From: JANELJ01 sp024511395 | GTDB lineage: Bacteria; Pseudomonadota; Gammaproteobacteria; GRL18 | Length of the DNA stretch: 64,000 nucleotides | Direction: 5' to 3' | Assembly (NCBI GenBank): GCA_963681975.1 | Contig: OY820613.1 | Coordinates: 3,348,001 to 3,412,000, forward strand | Part shown: positions 27,904 through 36,180 of the stretch, piece by piece | How the letters are laid out: every line of letters starts with the position of its first letter | How positions within the stretch are numbered: the stretch's first letter is position 1 | Notes under the pieces: model-generated | Told to the model about the DNA's origin: nothing | Databases searched by the model: none | Seen by the model: only the letters and a program-made list of their open reading frames with translations | Translations under genes and position numbers: made by a program

Positions 27904-29328
27904 TTAGGAGCTGTTTTCTATTTGTTCAATTTTTTTCAGATAGCGATATAAGGTGCGTTCACTGATACCCAGCTCCTGAGCAGTTGACAGGCGGTGACCG
28001 TTATGGAATTCCAGGGTGCGTTTTATTGTGTCCAGATTCGGTTTGCGGGATTTCTTTTTGTGTTTTGCTTGAGGTGTTATTCCCAGGTCATGTGATTTGT
28101 GATGTGCTGTCTGGTGAGATTTAAATGGTATAGAATGGGGGCGAGGAAAATCATCAATATCCATATCATCCAGTTCGTTTTCCAGGACTTGGTGAGGATT
28201 ACGGTCAATGGTAAGGTGTTCTTCGGTGATCTTATCACCGGCTGCCAGAATCACGGCACGCTCAATAATATTGCGCAGTTCCCGGATATTGCCGGGAAAA
28301 TCATAAGATGACAGAATTTCAATGACGTCATTGGGCAGAGGTATATGCAAATGTCCATCATTGATTTTGCGTAAAAAATGTTCCGCAATGGCGGGAATGT
28401 CCTCTTTTCGTTCCCGCAGCGGCGGGACATAAACTGGGAAAGTTGCCAGCCGGTAATACAGGTCCTGGCGGAACTGAGCGTTTTGCACCATTTTTTTAAC
28501 ATCCTGATTGGTGGCTGCAATCACCCGTACGTCCACATCAAAATAATGGGTACCGCCAATACGCCGGATACTGCCGCTTTCCAGTACCCGTAGTAATTTG
28601 GTCTGCAGATCCAGTGATAGTTCACCAATTTCATCTATAAACAGGGTACCGCCATCAGCGGATTCAATCAGGCCGATTTTCTGCTTGTTGGCACCGGTAA
28701 AAGCGCCCTTTTCATAACCGAATAACTCACTTTCAATCAGGGTCTCACCAATTGCACCGCAGTCCACCACAATCATGGGTTTGTCCCTGCGCTTGGAATA
28801 GTGATGAATATAGTTGGCGACACAATCCTTACCGACACCGCTTTCACCCTCAATAAATACGGTGGACTGGGTGGGTGCTACCCGGTGCAGAATACTGATC
28901 AGGCGTAAAATGGCTGGGGTTCGTCCTACCAGCAGCTGTGGATCATTATCTTCCTGGGCAATGGTCACCATGGTTTCACCCATATAGTGTATTTCACCTA
29001 GGTTATTATGAATGGGACTGGCACTGATCTGCACCTGTTCTTCTTCCCCATTGTGTTTATGGATATGCAGTACACTGGTGGCTTTACCGGTGCGCATAAT
29101 GGTTTCCAATGGACAGTGTTCACCATGCTGGCTGCAGGGTGAATCATAGCCATGGGAAACTTCGTAGCAGAATTTGCCTTCAATATTGTTCTGGTTTTTA
29201 AATGATTCACGGTACGCCTTATTACTGGCTACTATCTGGTAGTGCCGGTCAATAATGACAAAAGGATCGGTAAACAGATTGATGAGATCATCGCAGGAAG
29301 GTTTGCAGATATCAGGATCTTTTTTCAT
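27904..29328 (-). CDS. PAS-containing sigma-54-dependent transcriptional activator
   Basis: It is a 474-aa enhancer-binding protein. The N-terminal PAS-like sensor (residues ~15-125) holds clustered cysteines C54, C65 and C72 (CYEVSHGYDSPCSQHGEHCP), suggesting a redox, metal or haem input. The AAA+ domain has Walker A GESGVGKD (161-168), the sigma-54-contacting GAFTGA loop (208-213) and Walker B GGTLFIDEIGEL (226-237), then PPLRERKEDIPAIAEHF. A low-complexity His/Lys linker precedes the Fis-type helix-turn-helix (LSTAQELGISERTLYRYLKK). It is intact. Likely targets are the sigma-54-type promoters downstream and the divergent cytochrome gene. Confidence 0.93.
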   Translation of the reverse strand: MKKDPDICKPSCDDLINLFTDPFVIIDRHYQIVASNKAYRESFKNQNNIEGKFCYEVSHGYDSPCSQHGEHCPLETIMRTGKATSVLHIHKHNGEEEQVQISASPIHNNLGEIHYMGETMVTIAQEDNDPQLLVGRTPAILRLISILHRVAPTQSTVFIEGESGVGKDCVANYIHHYSKRRDKPMIVVDCGAIGETLIESELFGYEKGAFTGANKQKIGLIESADGGTLFIDEIGELSLDLQTKLLRVLESGSIRRIGGTHYFDVDVRVIAATNQDVKKMVQNAQFRQDLYYRLATFPVYVPPLRERKEDIPAIAEHFLRKINDGHLHIPLPNDVIEILSSYDFPGNIRELRNIIERAVILAAGDKITEEHLTIDRNPHQVLENELDDMDIDDFPRPHSIPFKSHQTAHHKSHDLGITPQAKHKKKSRKPNLDTIKRTLEFHNGHRLSTAQELGISERTLYRYLKKIEQIENSS

Positions 29329-29400
29329 GTTTGTTATGCCAGCAGGATAAAAACGATTTCAAAGAGACTCAAAACTTTCATTATTTTTTTGTGAGCCGTC

Positions 29401-29449
29401 TGACAGGTTAATTTTGTCATGACAATTTTATTATATGACTTTTTTGTCA
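29401..29449. promoter_or_regulatory. TGTCA/TGACA sites between activator and cytochrome genes
   Basis: TGACA at 29401, the perfect palindrome TGTCATGACA at 29415-29424 and TGTCA at 29445 lie in the 231-bp divergent region. The same palindrome precedes sigma-54-type promoter 2, hinting at one DNA-binding protein, plausibly the activator itself (autoregulation). No -24/-12 promoter is evident here. Confidence 0.45.
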
Positions 29450-29559
29450 GGAAGTAAGGAAATAATAAAAAAAAATCTAAACTAAATATTGCAATTACCG
29501 TTAATATAATTTAGGGACGGGGTTTATTGGTCCTAATCCATACCATCAAGGAGTTTTTT

Positions 29560-29990
29560 ATGAAACTGATATATGTTTTAAGCGGATTTTTCTTTCTGAC
29601 TATAAGTACTCTGGCAGTAGCAGAATCCGATGCTGAATTTCCAAAAGGTTGGGAGAACTGGCCATTCCTGCAGATTTACCACCTATTGTGATTGAAACCA
29701 TGAAAACCTATAACTGGGTCAATGATGGAAAAGGTTCGGCCTATAATGTTTGCCTGAATCCGGAACAGAAAGCCGGTAATTACCAGGACGGCCCTACCGG
29801 GGTACTTGAACTGACGGATATTAAGGCGCTGCTGGTCACGGATCATTTAGTGGGTGAACCTCAGTATGGGGCCTATAGCTATGACGGTAAGGATATCTCT
29901 GATGCACATCCTTCCTTAAATCCCAGTGCCTGTACAACCTGTCATTCCGGTTATGGTGATGCCTGTATAAATGGAGTTTGTACTAAATAG
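29560..29990 (+). pseudogene. Periplasmic monohaem cytochrome c, frameshifted
   Basis: The ATG at 29560 follows CAAGGAG. The N terminus is a clear Sec signal peptide (MKLIYVLSGFFFLTISTLAV then AES). After EFPKGWENW the frame is lost near 29650; a second frame continues ELAIPADLPPIVIETMKTYN, then DIKALLVTDHLVGEPQYGAY and the haem motif CTTCH near residue 125. FPxGWxNWP and a late CxxCH recall cytochrome P460-like proteins, but this is uncertain. The final TAG is T from the gene plus AG from an IS5 end, so the true C terminus may differ. It is divergent from the sigma-54 activator. Confidence 0.75.
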
Positions 29991-31488
29991 TTCAACCTGA
30001 ATAATACCGTTTTAAGCCTGACATCAAGCCAGGTTTAAAGCAGCTGATTGCCCCGGTTTGATAAAAGACCCCATCAAACCGGAAATAATTTTGAGCCACA
30101 AAAGCCGGAGCTTATTGAGGATCTTTCTTAAGTTATGTCCAGCGGCTACCATAACCACATTAATGGCATCACCGACTGCACCTTTGAGGTAGCAGCGGTC
30201 TAAACGGCCATCGTTTTTCATATGACCGATTTCAGGCTCAATCGCACTGCGCCGTTTTAATGCCTTTTTAATACTTCGGGTAACGCCTCGCTTCTGACCT
30301 GAGATAAAAACTTTAGTGTCTTTTACTTCATGTCCACGATAACCCCGGTCAACAAAGCACTGTTCCGGTTGTACGGCTGTAAACTGTTTTATTTGTTCCA
30401 GTTGTGGCAGCAAGGTATGTCCATCATAAGGATTGCCCGGACAACTTTGAGCGCCAATAACAAAGCCTTCCTTGTTAGTTACCGCGATACTGGCTTTAAC
30501 ACCAAATTCATAAGGCTTATGAGCTTTGCCTTTACTGATACACTCGACTTCCGGTGCATGTAAACTGTAAAGCTTGTTTTTACTGTGCTGCTCCTGCTCA
30601 ATCAGTTTCTGAGCCTGTTTTAGAGCTACTTCAAACAGAGACTGAATATCAACAGAATAGTTGGGCAGTTGTCGTTCAATATCCCGTTTAACACGACCTA
30701 AACGGGATTTCAGTTTATTGTTCATTTTCTTCATGCGTTTAAACTGTTTTGCATGTGCATAACGACTGGCCATTAGTACATATTGCGGCCCAACCCGATT
30801 ATAGTTCTGGCACAGTTTAATACCGTGCTCTTTGGACAGTTTAACCAGGTTTTCTCCGGCTTTGTTCAGGAGCTTTAAATCGGTTGGAAAAGCGATGTTC
30901 TTTTCCTGTACGGTAGTATCTACCGTGACTTTCTTTAAACTGCCTGGCTTGATAGTTTTACTCTTTAGTCCGGCTTTAATGGTTTCAATCAGTAATTTTT
31001 CACTGCCTGATTTACCCGGCCGGTTACGCCATTTGGTCATGGTCGCAGGGTGTATGGGCATCTTATGCTGAAAGTATTCTTCACCACAGAAATACTGCCA
31101 GTACGGATTTTCTGTCCAGCCTTTTACTACCTGTTCATCTGATAAATCATGCAGGTGTTTCAGGTAATGCAATCCTGCAATCAAACGAGTGCGTATGGCA
31201 GGAGCACCTTTAGTGGATACAAACAGAGCGCCCCATTCTTTATCAGGACTTTCCCGGTCTATGTGTTTTGATAACTTAATCAACTCATGGTTTATGTCCA
31301 GCATGTTTTCAAGGCGCATCCTGAACAGGTCTTCCTGAGGTATTTTTGGCTGTTTCTCTGGCTTCATTCTGGTCTGGAAATTTGCAAGGTAATAAGGCTT
31401 ATTTTACCAAAAACCTGCAAATTTAACACCCATAATCAAGTAATATTTCTTTATAAATCAATGTGCTATGATTTATTCAGGTCGAACT
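29989..31488 (-). mobile_element. IS5-type element, full length (1500 bp), flanks differ
   Basis: It begins AGTTCAACCTGAATAA and ends with GGTCGAACT at 31488. The left flank is AAAT (29985-29988) and the right ACAT (31489-31492). The lack of a matching duplication suggests recombination with another copy or a mutated duplication, so the genes on its two sides need not have been neighbours. Confidence 0.92.
30024..31367 (-). CDS. IS5-family DDE transposase (447 aa)
   Basis: The frame is full length with the DDE residues in place. Differences from its sisters include KLLNKAGENLVKLS and HGIKLCQNYNR. The changed flanks of this element do not affect the gene. Confidence 0.9.
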   Translation of the reverse strand: MKPEKQPKIPQEDLFRMRLENMLDINHELIKLSKHIDRESPDKEWGALFVSTKGAPAIRTRLIAGLHYLKHLHDLSDEQVVKGWTENPYWQYFCGEEYFQHKMPIHPATMTKWRNRPGKSGSEKLLIETIKAGLKSKTIKPGSLKKVTVDTTVQEKNIAFPTDLKLLNKAGENLVKLSKEHGIKLCQNYNRVGPQYVLMASRYAHAKQFKRMKKMNNKLKSRLGRVKRDIERQLPNYSVDIQSLFEVALKQAQKLIEQEQHSKNKLYSLHAPEVECISKGKAHKPYEFGVKASIAVTNKEGFVIGAQSCPGNPYDGHTLLPQLEQIKQFTAVQPEQCFVDRGYRGHEVKDTKVFISGQKRGVTRSIKKALKRRSAIEPEIGHMKNDGRLDRCYLKGAVGDAINVVMVAAGHNLRKILNKLRLLWLKIISGLMGSFIKPGQSAALNLA

Positions 31489-31598
31489 ACATACTTAATA
31501 CATGGTCTTTACAATGCGGCTCAGTAACACGATGAATTTGTTTAAGGTAAGTTTAAGTTTAGTTATAAATAATGGGATATCAAGGCAATAGCAATATT

Positions 31599-31824
31599 TC
31601 AGGGTGTGTGCAGAACTTCAAAATGCAGGATCTGATCCAGTCTTATTTCCAGCTTTTTCCGGTTATTGTCCTCAGCCAGTAAAAACTCACTCGCACCAGA
31701 GTGGTTGATAATATCGTAAGGTATAACGGTTTCTAGTCTGGAGCCGGATAGTCTGTTTATGCATAATGATTAACTCCAGTTCACTATGGAGCTGACATGA
31801 TACTGGCTGATAGGGTTCAGGCAT
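31599..31824 (-). pseudogene. rof: Rof-like (Rho-binding antiterminator) protein, frameshifted
   Basis: Rof/YaeO binds Rho and inhibits termination. From ATG 31824 the frame reads MPEPYQPVSCQLHSELELII followed by MHKQTIRLQT, the typical start of this ~80-aa family. A one-base shift near 31735 leads to VIPYDIINHSGASEFLLAED and NNRKKLEIRLDQILHF, ending at 31599. The span is not divisible by three, so one indel is present. It starts five bases after the cupin stop. Confidence 0.7.
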
Positions 31825-31829
31825 GGCAT

Positions 31830-32030
31830 TTATTCCAGTTTAAGGTAATTTTTCAGTTCAAAACGTGGGGTGCATATACATAAAAATACCAGTTCTTCCG
31901 TTCCGGTATTGGCAATTTTCTGGGCAATAGAACATTCCGCTTGTACCGGAGTATTTAATAGCTCATTAATATAACAGCGTTCCTCAGTGTCAAAACCCGC
32001 TTCTGGATTAAATTTATTAATATAAGTCAT
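31830..32030 (-). pseudogene. Cupin protein with core deleted
   Basis: The N terminus (EERCYINELLNTPVQAECSIAQ) and C terminus (KIANTGTEELVFLCICTPRF) match a small bacterial cupin family, but ~45 central residues that should form the barrel and hold the metal-binding His residues are gone between AQ and KIAN. The frame stays open at 66 codons, so length alone hides the lesion. Confidence 0.7.
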
Positions 32031-32064
32031 AAATGTATTATCAGGAGAATGAGACAGACTATTT

Positions 32065-32139
32065 AGTTCAACCAGAACAATCAGCCGCTTTAAACCTAGC
32101 TTGATGTCAGGCTTAAAACGGTATTATTCAGGTTGAACT
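32065..32139 (+). repeat. 75-bp IS5-type remnant
   Basis: AGTTCAACC at the left joins directly to the last ~65 bp of the element (AGAACAATCAGCCGC to GGTTGAACT). All coding sequence before the last few codons is missing. Flanks are ATTT and ACCT. The joint lies at a shared CAACC/CAAACC motif. Both ends resemble the transposase-3' end, so it may come from deletion after recombination. Confidence 0.85.
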
Positions 32140-32151
32140 ACCTTAAGCTCT

Positions 32152-32391
32152 TTGCACAAACGTGTTGTTAGAGCCAGGTCAAATTCGGGTATGTTTAGAA
32201 ATGTTCAGCCTGGAGAATATTGTGTGACAGCCGCCTGGGCAAAAACGCCTAATAATACAGGGGGTTGTGTAATGTTTACTGTGACAGAAAACAAGACTAG
32301 AGCGGCTGAACCACATCATTCCGGAGTATATCAGGTTCCCGCTAAACCAGTACCACATGTTACCGTGCCAAAGTTTAAGGCAGTGCAGTGA
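32152..32391 (+). pseudogene. C-terminal fragment of an unknown protein
   Basis: An open frame of ~79 codons from TTG 32152 begins right after the IS5 remnant, without a ribosome binding site, so it is probably the tail of a longer gene. FRNVQPGEYCVTAAWAKTPN and GGCVMFTVTENK suggest a beta-rich domain like carboxypeptidase-regulatory repeats, followed by a Pro/His-rich tail. I cannot assign a function. Confidence 0.45.
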
Positions 32392-32442
32392 ATGAATCAG
32401 GAATTCAGTGAGTTTGCCTGAAAATAGTTAAATGATAACAAC

Positions 32443-33258
32443 TTACTTCTGGCAATGGGTGCAATAAACTGTACTGCGGTTATTTAGACGAATTTCTTTA
32501 AGAGCATGGCCGCACTGGATACAGGGCTGGTTCTTGCATCCATAAACCTGCAATTCCTGTTTGAAATAGCCTGGTTTGCCGTCACTGCCGGTAAAATCCT
32601 TTAGTGTTGTACCGCCTTGGCGAATGGCTTCTTTAAGAATTTTCCTGGCATTTTGACATAATCCTTCGTAACGGGCCTTGCTGACCCTTCCTGCTGCCCG
32701 TTTCGGGTTAATGCCGCTGGCAAACAGGGCTTCATTGGCGTAAATATTACCAATGCCGACCACTACCTTACTGTCCATAATAAACTGTTTGATGTTAACT
32801 TTTCTGCCCCTAGAGAGCTGAAATAAATAGTCGGCATTAAATTCAGGAGATAAAGGTTCAGGCCCTAGGTGAACTAGTAAGGGGTGTTTTTCAACAGGAT
32901 CTTCAGTCCACAATACGGCACCGAAACGGCGTGGGTCTTTCAGGCGCAGAGCCCTGTCATTGGCAAAATACAGTTCAAAGTGGTCGTGTTTCTCATAAGG
33001 CGTATTATAAGGCACAATGCGCAGGCTGCCGGACATGCCCAGGTGAATAATCAAGGTACCGCGTGCAGTGCTCAGTAACAGGTATTTGGCGCGACGCTGG
33101 ATCCGGATAAATTGCTGTTGATTAAGTGATTGGGGTAATTGAGCGGGGATTGGCCAGCGCAGGCTCGGATTGCGGATATTAACCTGCAGGATTTCAGTAT
33201 TAAGAATATGTGCGGAAACACCCCGTAAGGTAGTTTCAACTTCGGGGAGTTCTGGCAT
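32443..33258 (-). CDS. mutM: Formamidopyrimidine-DNA glycosylase
   Basis: It removes 8-oxoguanine and FapyG. The 271-aa enzyme starts MPELPEVETTLRG, with P2/E3 as catalytic N terminus after Met removal, and has the beta-hairpin Lys region (LLSTARGTLIIHLGMSG), the helix-two-turn-helix NIYANEALFASGINP, and a C-terminal zinc finger (YGCKNQPCIQCG and YCTHCQK). It is intact. In E. coli mutM follows rpmG; here it lies ~10 kb further on the same strand, after other genes and an IS. Confidence 0.95.
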   Translation of the reverse strand: MPELPEVETTLRGVSAHILNTEILQVNIRNPSLRWPIPAQLPQSLNQQQFIRIQRRAKYLLLSTARGTLIIHLGMSGSLRIVPYNTPYEKHDHFELYFANDRALRLKDPRRFGAVLWTEDPVEKHPLLVHLGPEPLSPEFNADYLFQLSRGRKVNIKQFIMDSKVVVGIGNIYANEALFASGINPKRAAGRVSKARYEGLCQNARKILKEAIRQGGTTLKDFTGSDGKPGYFKQELQVYGCKNQPCIQCGHALKEIRLNNRSTVYCTHCQK

Positions 33259-33364
33259 TTTATACAGACTTTAATACAAAAAAAGTGATTTATTCAGGTG
33301 TTATAAACAGAAACGCAAAGGGCTAATGATAAATATGCATCTGTTTGCACCAGTATGAATCTGA

Positions 33365-33547
33365 TTATCTGTCTTCGTCTTCAGGGAAATGACCCAGGGG
33401 ACGTGCCAGTAACAGGTCAGCAATCATATCGGATTTTCGATCTTGATAACTTTCGTCATAATAATCTGCAGCAAAGCTGTTAGGTGCTAGAGTGATGAGC
33501 AGGCTTAACAGGGCAGCACTGAGGGTGGTTTTAACAAGCGTTTTCAT
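33365..33547 (-). CDS. Small secreted protein of unknown function (60 aa)
   Basis: From ATG 33547 the product has a typical signal peptide (MKTLVKTTLSAALLSLLITL, then APNSFA) with cleavage likely after SFA. The ~34-residue mature part ADYYDESYQDRKSDMIADLL then LARPLGHFPEDEDR is short and acidic. The segment DMIADLLLARPLG resembles the start of longer (~100 aa) secreted proteins in related bacteria, so this may be a truncated member. The upstream GTG (33559) is less likely. Confidence 0.5.
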   Translation of the reverse strand: MKTLVKTTLSAALLSLLITLAPNSFAADYYDESYQDRKSDMIADLLLARPLGHFPEDEDR

Positions 33548-33740
33548 GGTAATCCCCACTTTATAATTGTTTGGTAACTTCTCAGAATGATTTGGCTATT
33601 ATCTTATGTCGTGCATAGTATACTGAGTCGTTATTTTTGCTTTATAATAGGCATAATAGTCAGGTGATTTTTACAAATCAAGTTTAAGGGCTTGAAAATT
33701 TAAGGGTTTGAAAATATTAAATCATTCACAGAAAAAGTCA

Positions 33741-34670
33741 TTATTGTGATGATTTTGTGGTTTTGGTGATGGGAATAAACTCTGTCAGCAGTTTTAGCTG
33801 CTGCGACGTTATCCACCAAGCAACAGACAGATCCTGGCGAAATAGCTTAATCTGACTGTCTTCCTGAATAATATAGTAAGAAATTATCTGTTCCCTGTTG
33901 TTCAGTTTATAGCGTATTGCGATGGTCTTTTCAGCCGTTTGGGCACCGTTCAGGGTGTTCGGATTGACTTTAAGACGGGTTTCTACTCTGGAAGCATGTA
34001 TGGTCTGCCAGTTATGAATTAACTGGACAACGCTGTCAGGCTGTATACCGGCATTTTCCCGGTTGGTTTTGAGCTGCCACTGGCCGTTTTTAAGTGTCAG
34101 TGAGTAACCGCCCCATTGAATTTGCTCAAGATCGGCATCCGGCGGCAATAATGAGGGTGAAATAAAGCTGTCAACCGGTGCCCGCAACTGATAATAAACG
34201 GCTCCGTTAATCAGATGGATAGTATTTTTGCCGCTGTGAATATTGTCCTGAATATTCACAGCGTAACGCTGGCCGTTCAGAGGTGTTTCGCTACCCACTA
34301 GGTCAAAACAGTTATTATCCAGCCAGACGCTGAGCTGTGGTTTGTCCAGGGCATATTTTTTCAGCTCACTGTCCGGTACATCAAAACTGGAATAACTGCG
34401 TTTGCTCGCCAGTGCTAGCACAGTCTTAACACGCAGGGGATTAGCCGGTAATAGATAAGGACTCTGCATCAGCCAGTGTTGTCCCTGTTTAGTCAGGCGC
34501 ACCGACTCAATACCCTGGCGTTCTATCACAATAGTCTGCACCTGTTCAGGATTGAGTGAACTCAGATACAGATACTGATACTGCTGCAGACCCGGCTTAT
34601 ACCAGGCAATTAAAGCCAGCAGCAGAACAATAACGGCCAGCCGGGCATTATTACGTGCGTCATTATTCAT
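33741..34670 (-). CDS. DUF4340 protein of a Gld-like ABC operon
   Basis: It is a 309-aa protein with one N-terminal membrane helix (ARLAVIVLLLALIAWYKPGL) and a large predicted periplasmic part (LNPEQVQTIVIERQGIESVR, QHWLMQSPYLLPANPLRVKT, TIHLINGAVYYQLRAPVDSF), the usual form of DUF4340. These proteins are found next to GldG-like proteins in ABC export operons. The start codon overlaps the upstream gldG-like stop (TGATG). No catalytic motif is evident; it probably assembles with the ABC complex. Confidence 0.8.
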   Translation of the reverse strand: MNNDARNNARLAVIVLLLALIAWYKPGLQQYQYLYLSSLNPEQVQTIVIERQGIESVRLTKQGQHWLMQSPYLLPANPLRVKTVLALASKRSYSSFDVPDSELKKYALDKPQLSVWLDNNCFDLVGSETPLNGQRYAVNIQDNIHSGKNTIHLINGAVYYQLRAPVDSFISPSLLPPDADLEQIQWGGYSLTLKNGQWQLKTNRENAGIQPDSVVQLIHNWQTIHASRVETRLKVNPNTLNGAQTAEKTIAIRYKLNNREQIISYYIIQEDSQIKLFRQDLSVAWWITSQQLKLLTEFIPITKTTKSSQ

Positions 34671-36166
34671 CAGCGTCTGCGCCTTCTGAACCAGATCAGG
34701 GTACCGCTAATAACCAGTATGCCCGGTACCACTAACAGGAAAAAATTGCCCAACAGGGATAACTGCTCAGTGGACAGATCCAGAATAATATCATTTTTTA
34801 TCTGCGTCGGGATGGCAATAAAATGGTCGTCATGGCTGAGCCAGTTCATAATATTTAGACCTAGGGTCAGGTTGCCGGCATTACCAAGAAAAGTGTTGGA
34901 CAGAAAATCACCATCACCCAGTACGATTATGCGCTGTTCCCGGCCAGGGACTTCATTAGCGGGTTCATGTTCGTCCTGTTGTGAGGTATCACTGCCATTA
35001 TTCAGCGGCCGGGTTAAAATTATGCCAATGGTTACCGGCCCTTTAATATCCAATAAGTCACTATACTGTACCTGATCACGGATGGGAGAGGTTTCAATCC
35101 AGCTGTGTTCTACAGTTACCAGAAAAGGCAGCATAGTAAAATTGGAATTTAGGGAAGTCGAGCTGTCATTTTCCTGGTCTGAGGATATATCGGTACCGGT
35201 CTCATCTGCATTGCGTACATCGTCTATAAATGCCGGCAGGCGTTCAATACCAGCTGCCTGAGGGAATAGGGTGACGGTTGAAAAATCCTGGTTAATGGGA
35301 TGTTCGGGGTATTCCGTTATAATGGCATAATCCGGGCGGGTAATACCGTATCGTTCCGTGGTGGGATCGACCACGACACCGTCCAGAAACTCAATACCCA
35401 GTAATTCAGACAGCGGCAGCAGGCCGTGCATTGGGAAATTTTTTTCAATATTCAGCGGTTCACCCAGCCACAGAAGATTACCCCTGGCTTTAACATAATC
35501 AATAAGTAGACGTACTTCGCCGGGTAAAAAAGCCGCCTGTGGCCCGGCAATGACCAGTACCGAAATATTTTCCGGTATCGACATACTGCGAGCCAGGTTA
35601 AGAGTTTCTAGGGTAAACCCCTGTTTTTTAAGGTGCCGGGAAAAGGTTGATACATCAAAATTGACCTGGCGTACCGGGCTGCGTTCACCATGGCCTTCGA
35701 TAAAGACTAGTTTTCGGATTTTTGAGCGAACCAGACGGTGCAGGGTATTGGTAAGCTTCTGTTCGGATAATTCAGTCAGGTTTTCACTGCGGCCCTGATA
35801 GTGAATAATCATTTCCCCGTCTACGCTGATATTCAGTGCCCGAATGCTTTCCGGATCGGCATTGGGATCCACAAATCTGAGGCTCATATCGGGTTTATAA
35901 CGCTGATAACGCTGCACCAGTTCCTGTACTGATTTGCGGATACGTGGGTTACTGGTATAGGAAACCAGTTCTACCGGGCCGTCCAGTGTCTGCAGTAGCT
36001 GTATGCTGACTTCATTCAGTGAGTTCTGGCCGTTAACGGTCCAGTCAGCCTGATAAACATACAGATTGCTCAGATAAGCCAGCAGGCCGAGCATGGTAAG
36101 AAACAGCAGCTTGAACAGCCAGCGCTGCAGTTTCAGATAGCGGGTGGATTGACGGGTGATCTGCAT
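34670..36166 (-). CDS. GldG-like ABC transporter auxiliary membrane protein
   Basis: It is a 498-aa protein with an N-terminal helix (LLFLTMLGLLAYLSNLYVYQ), a long extracytoplasmic region (VNGQNSLNEVSIQLLQTLDG, FVDPNADPESIRALNISVDG, RKLVFIEGHGERSPV) and a C-terminal helix (LLGNFFLLVVPGILVISGTL) ending in IWFRRRRR. This is the ABC_transp_aux/GldG pattern: helices at both ends and an IFT-like receptor domain. It is translationally coupled to the DUF4340 gene. In gliding bacteria GldG partners GldA/GldF; in non-gliding proteobacteria the substrate is unknown. Confidence 0.85.
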   Translation of the reverse strand: MQITRQSTRYLKLQRWLFKLLFLTMLGLLAYLSNLYVYQADWTVNGQNSLNEVSIQLLQTLDGPVELVSYTSNPRIRKSVQELVQRYQRYKPDMSLRFVDPNADPESIRALNISVDGEMIIHYQGRSENLTELSEQKLTNTLHRLVRSKIRKLVFIEGHGERSPVRQVNFDVSTFSRHLKKQGFTLETLNLARSMSIPENISVLVIAGPQAAFLPGEVRLLIDYVKARGNLLWLGEPLNIEKNFPMHGLLPLSELLGIEFLDGVVVDPTTERYGITRPDYAIITEYPEHPINQDFSTVTLFPQAAGIERLPAFIDDVRNADETGTDISSDQENDSSTSLNSNFTMLPFLVTVEHSWIETSPIRDQVQYSDLLDIKGPVTIGIILTRPLNNGSDTSQQDEHEPANEVPGREQRIIVLGDGDFLSNTFLGNAGNLTLGLNIMNWLSHDDHFIAIPTQIKNDIILDLSTEQLSLLGNFFLLVVPGILVISGTLIWFRRRRR

Positions 36167-36180
36167 ATTGGTTAACCTGT

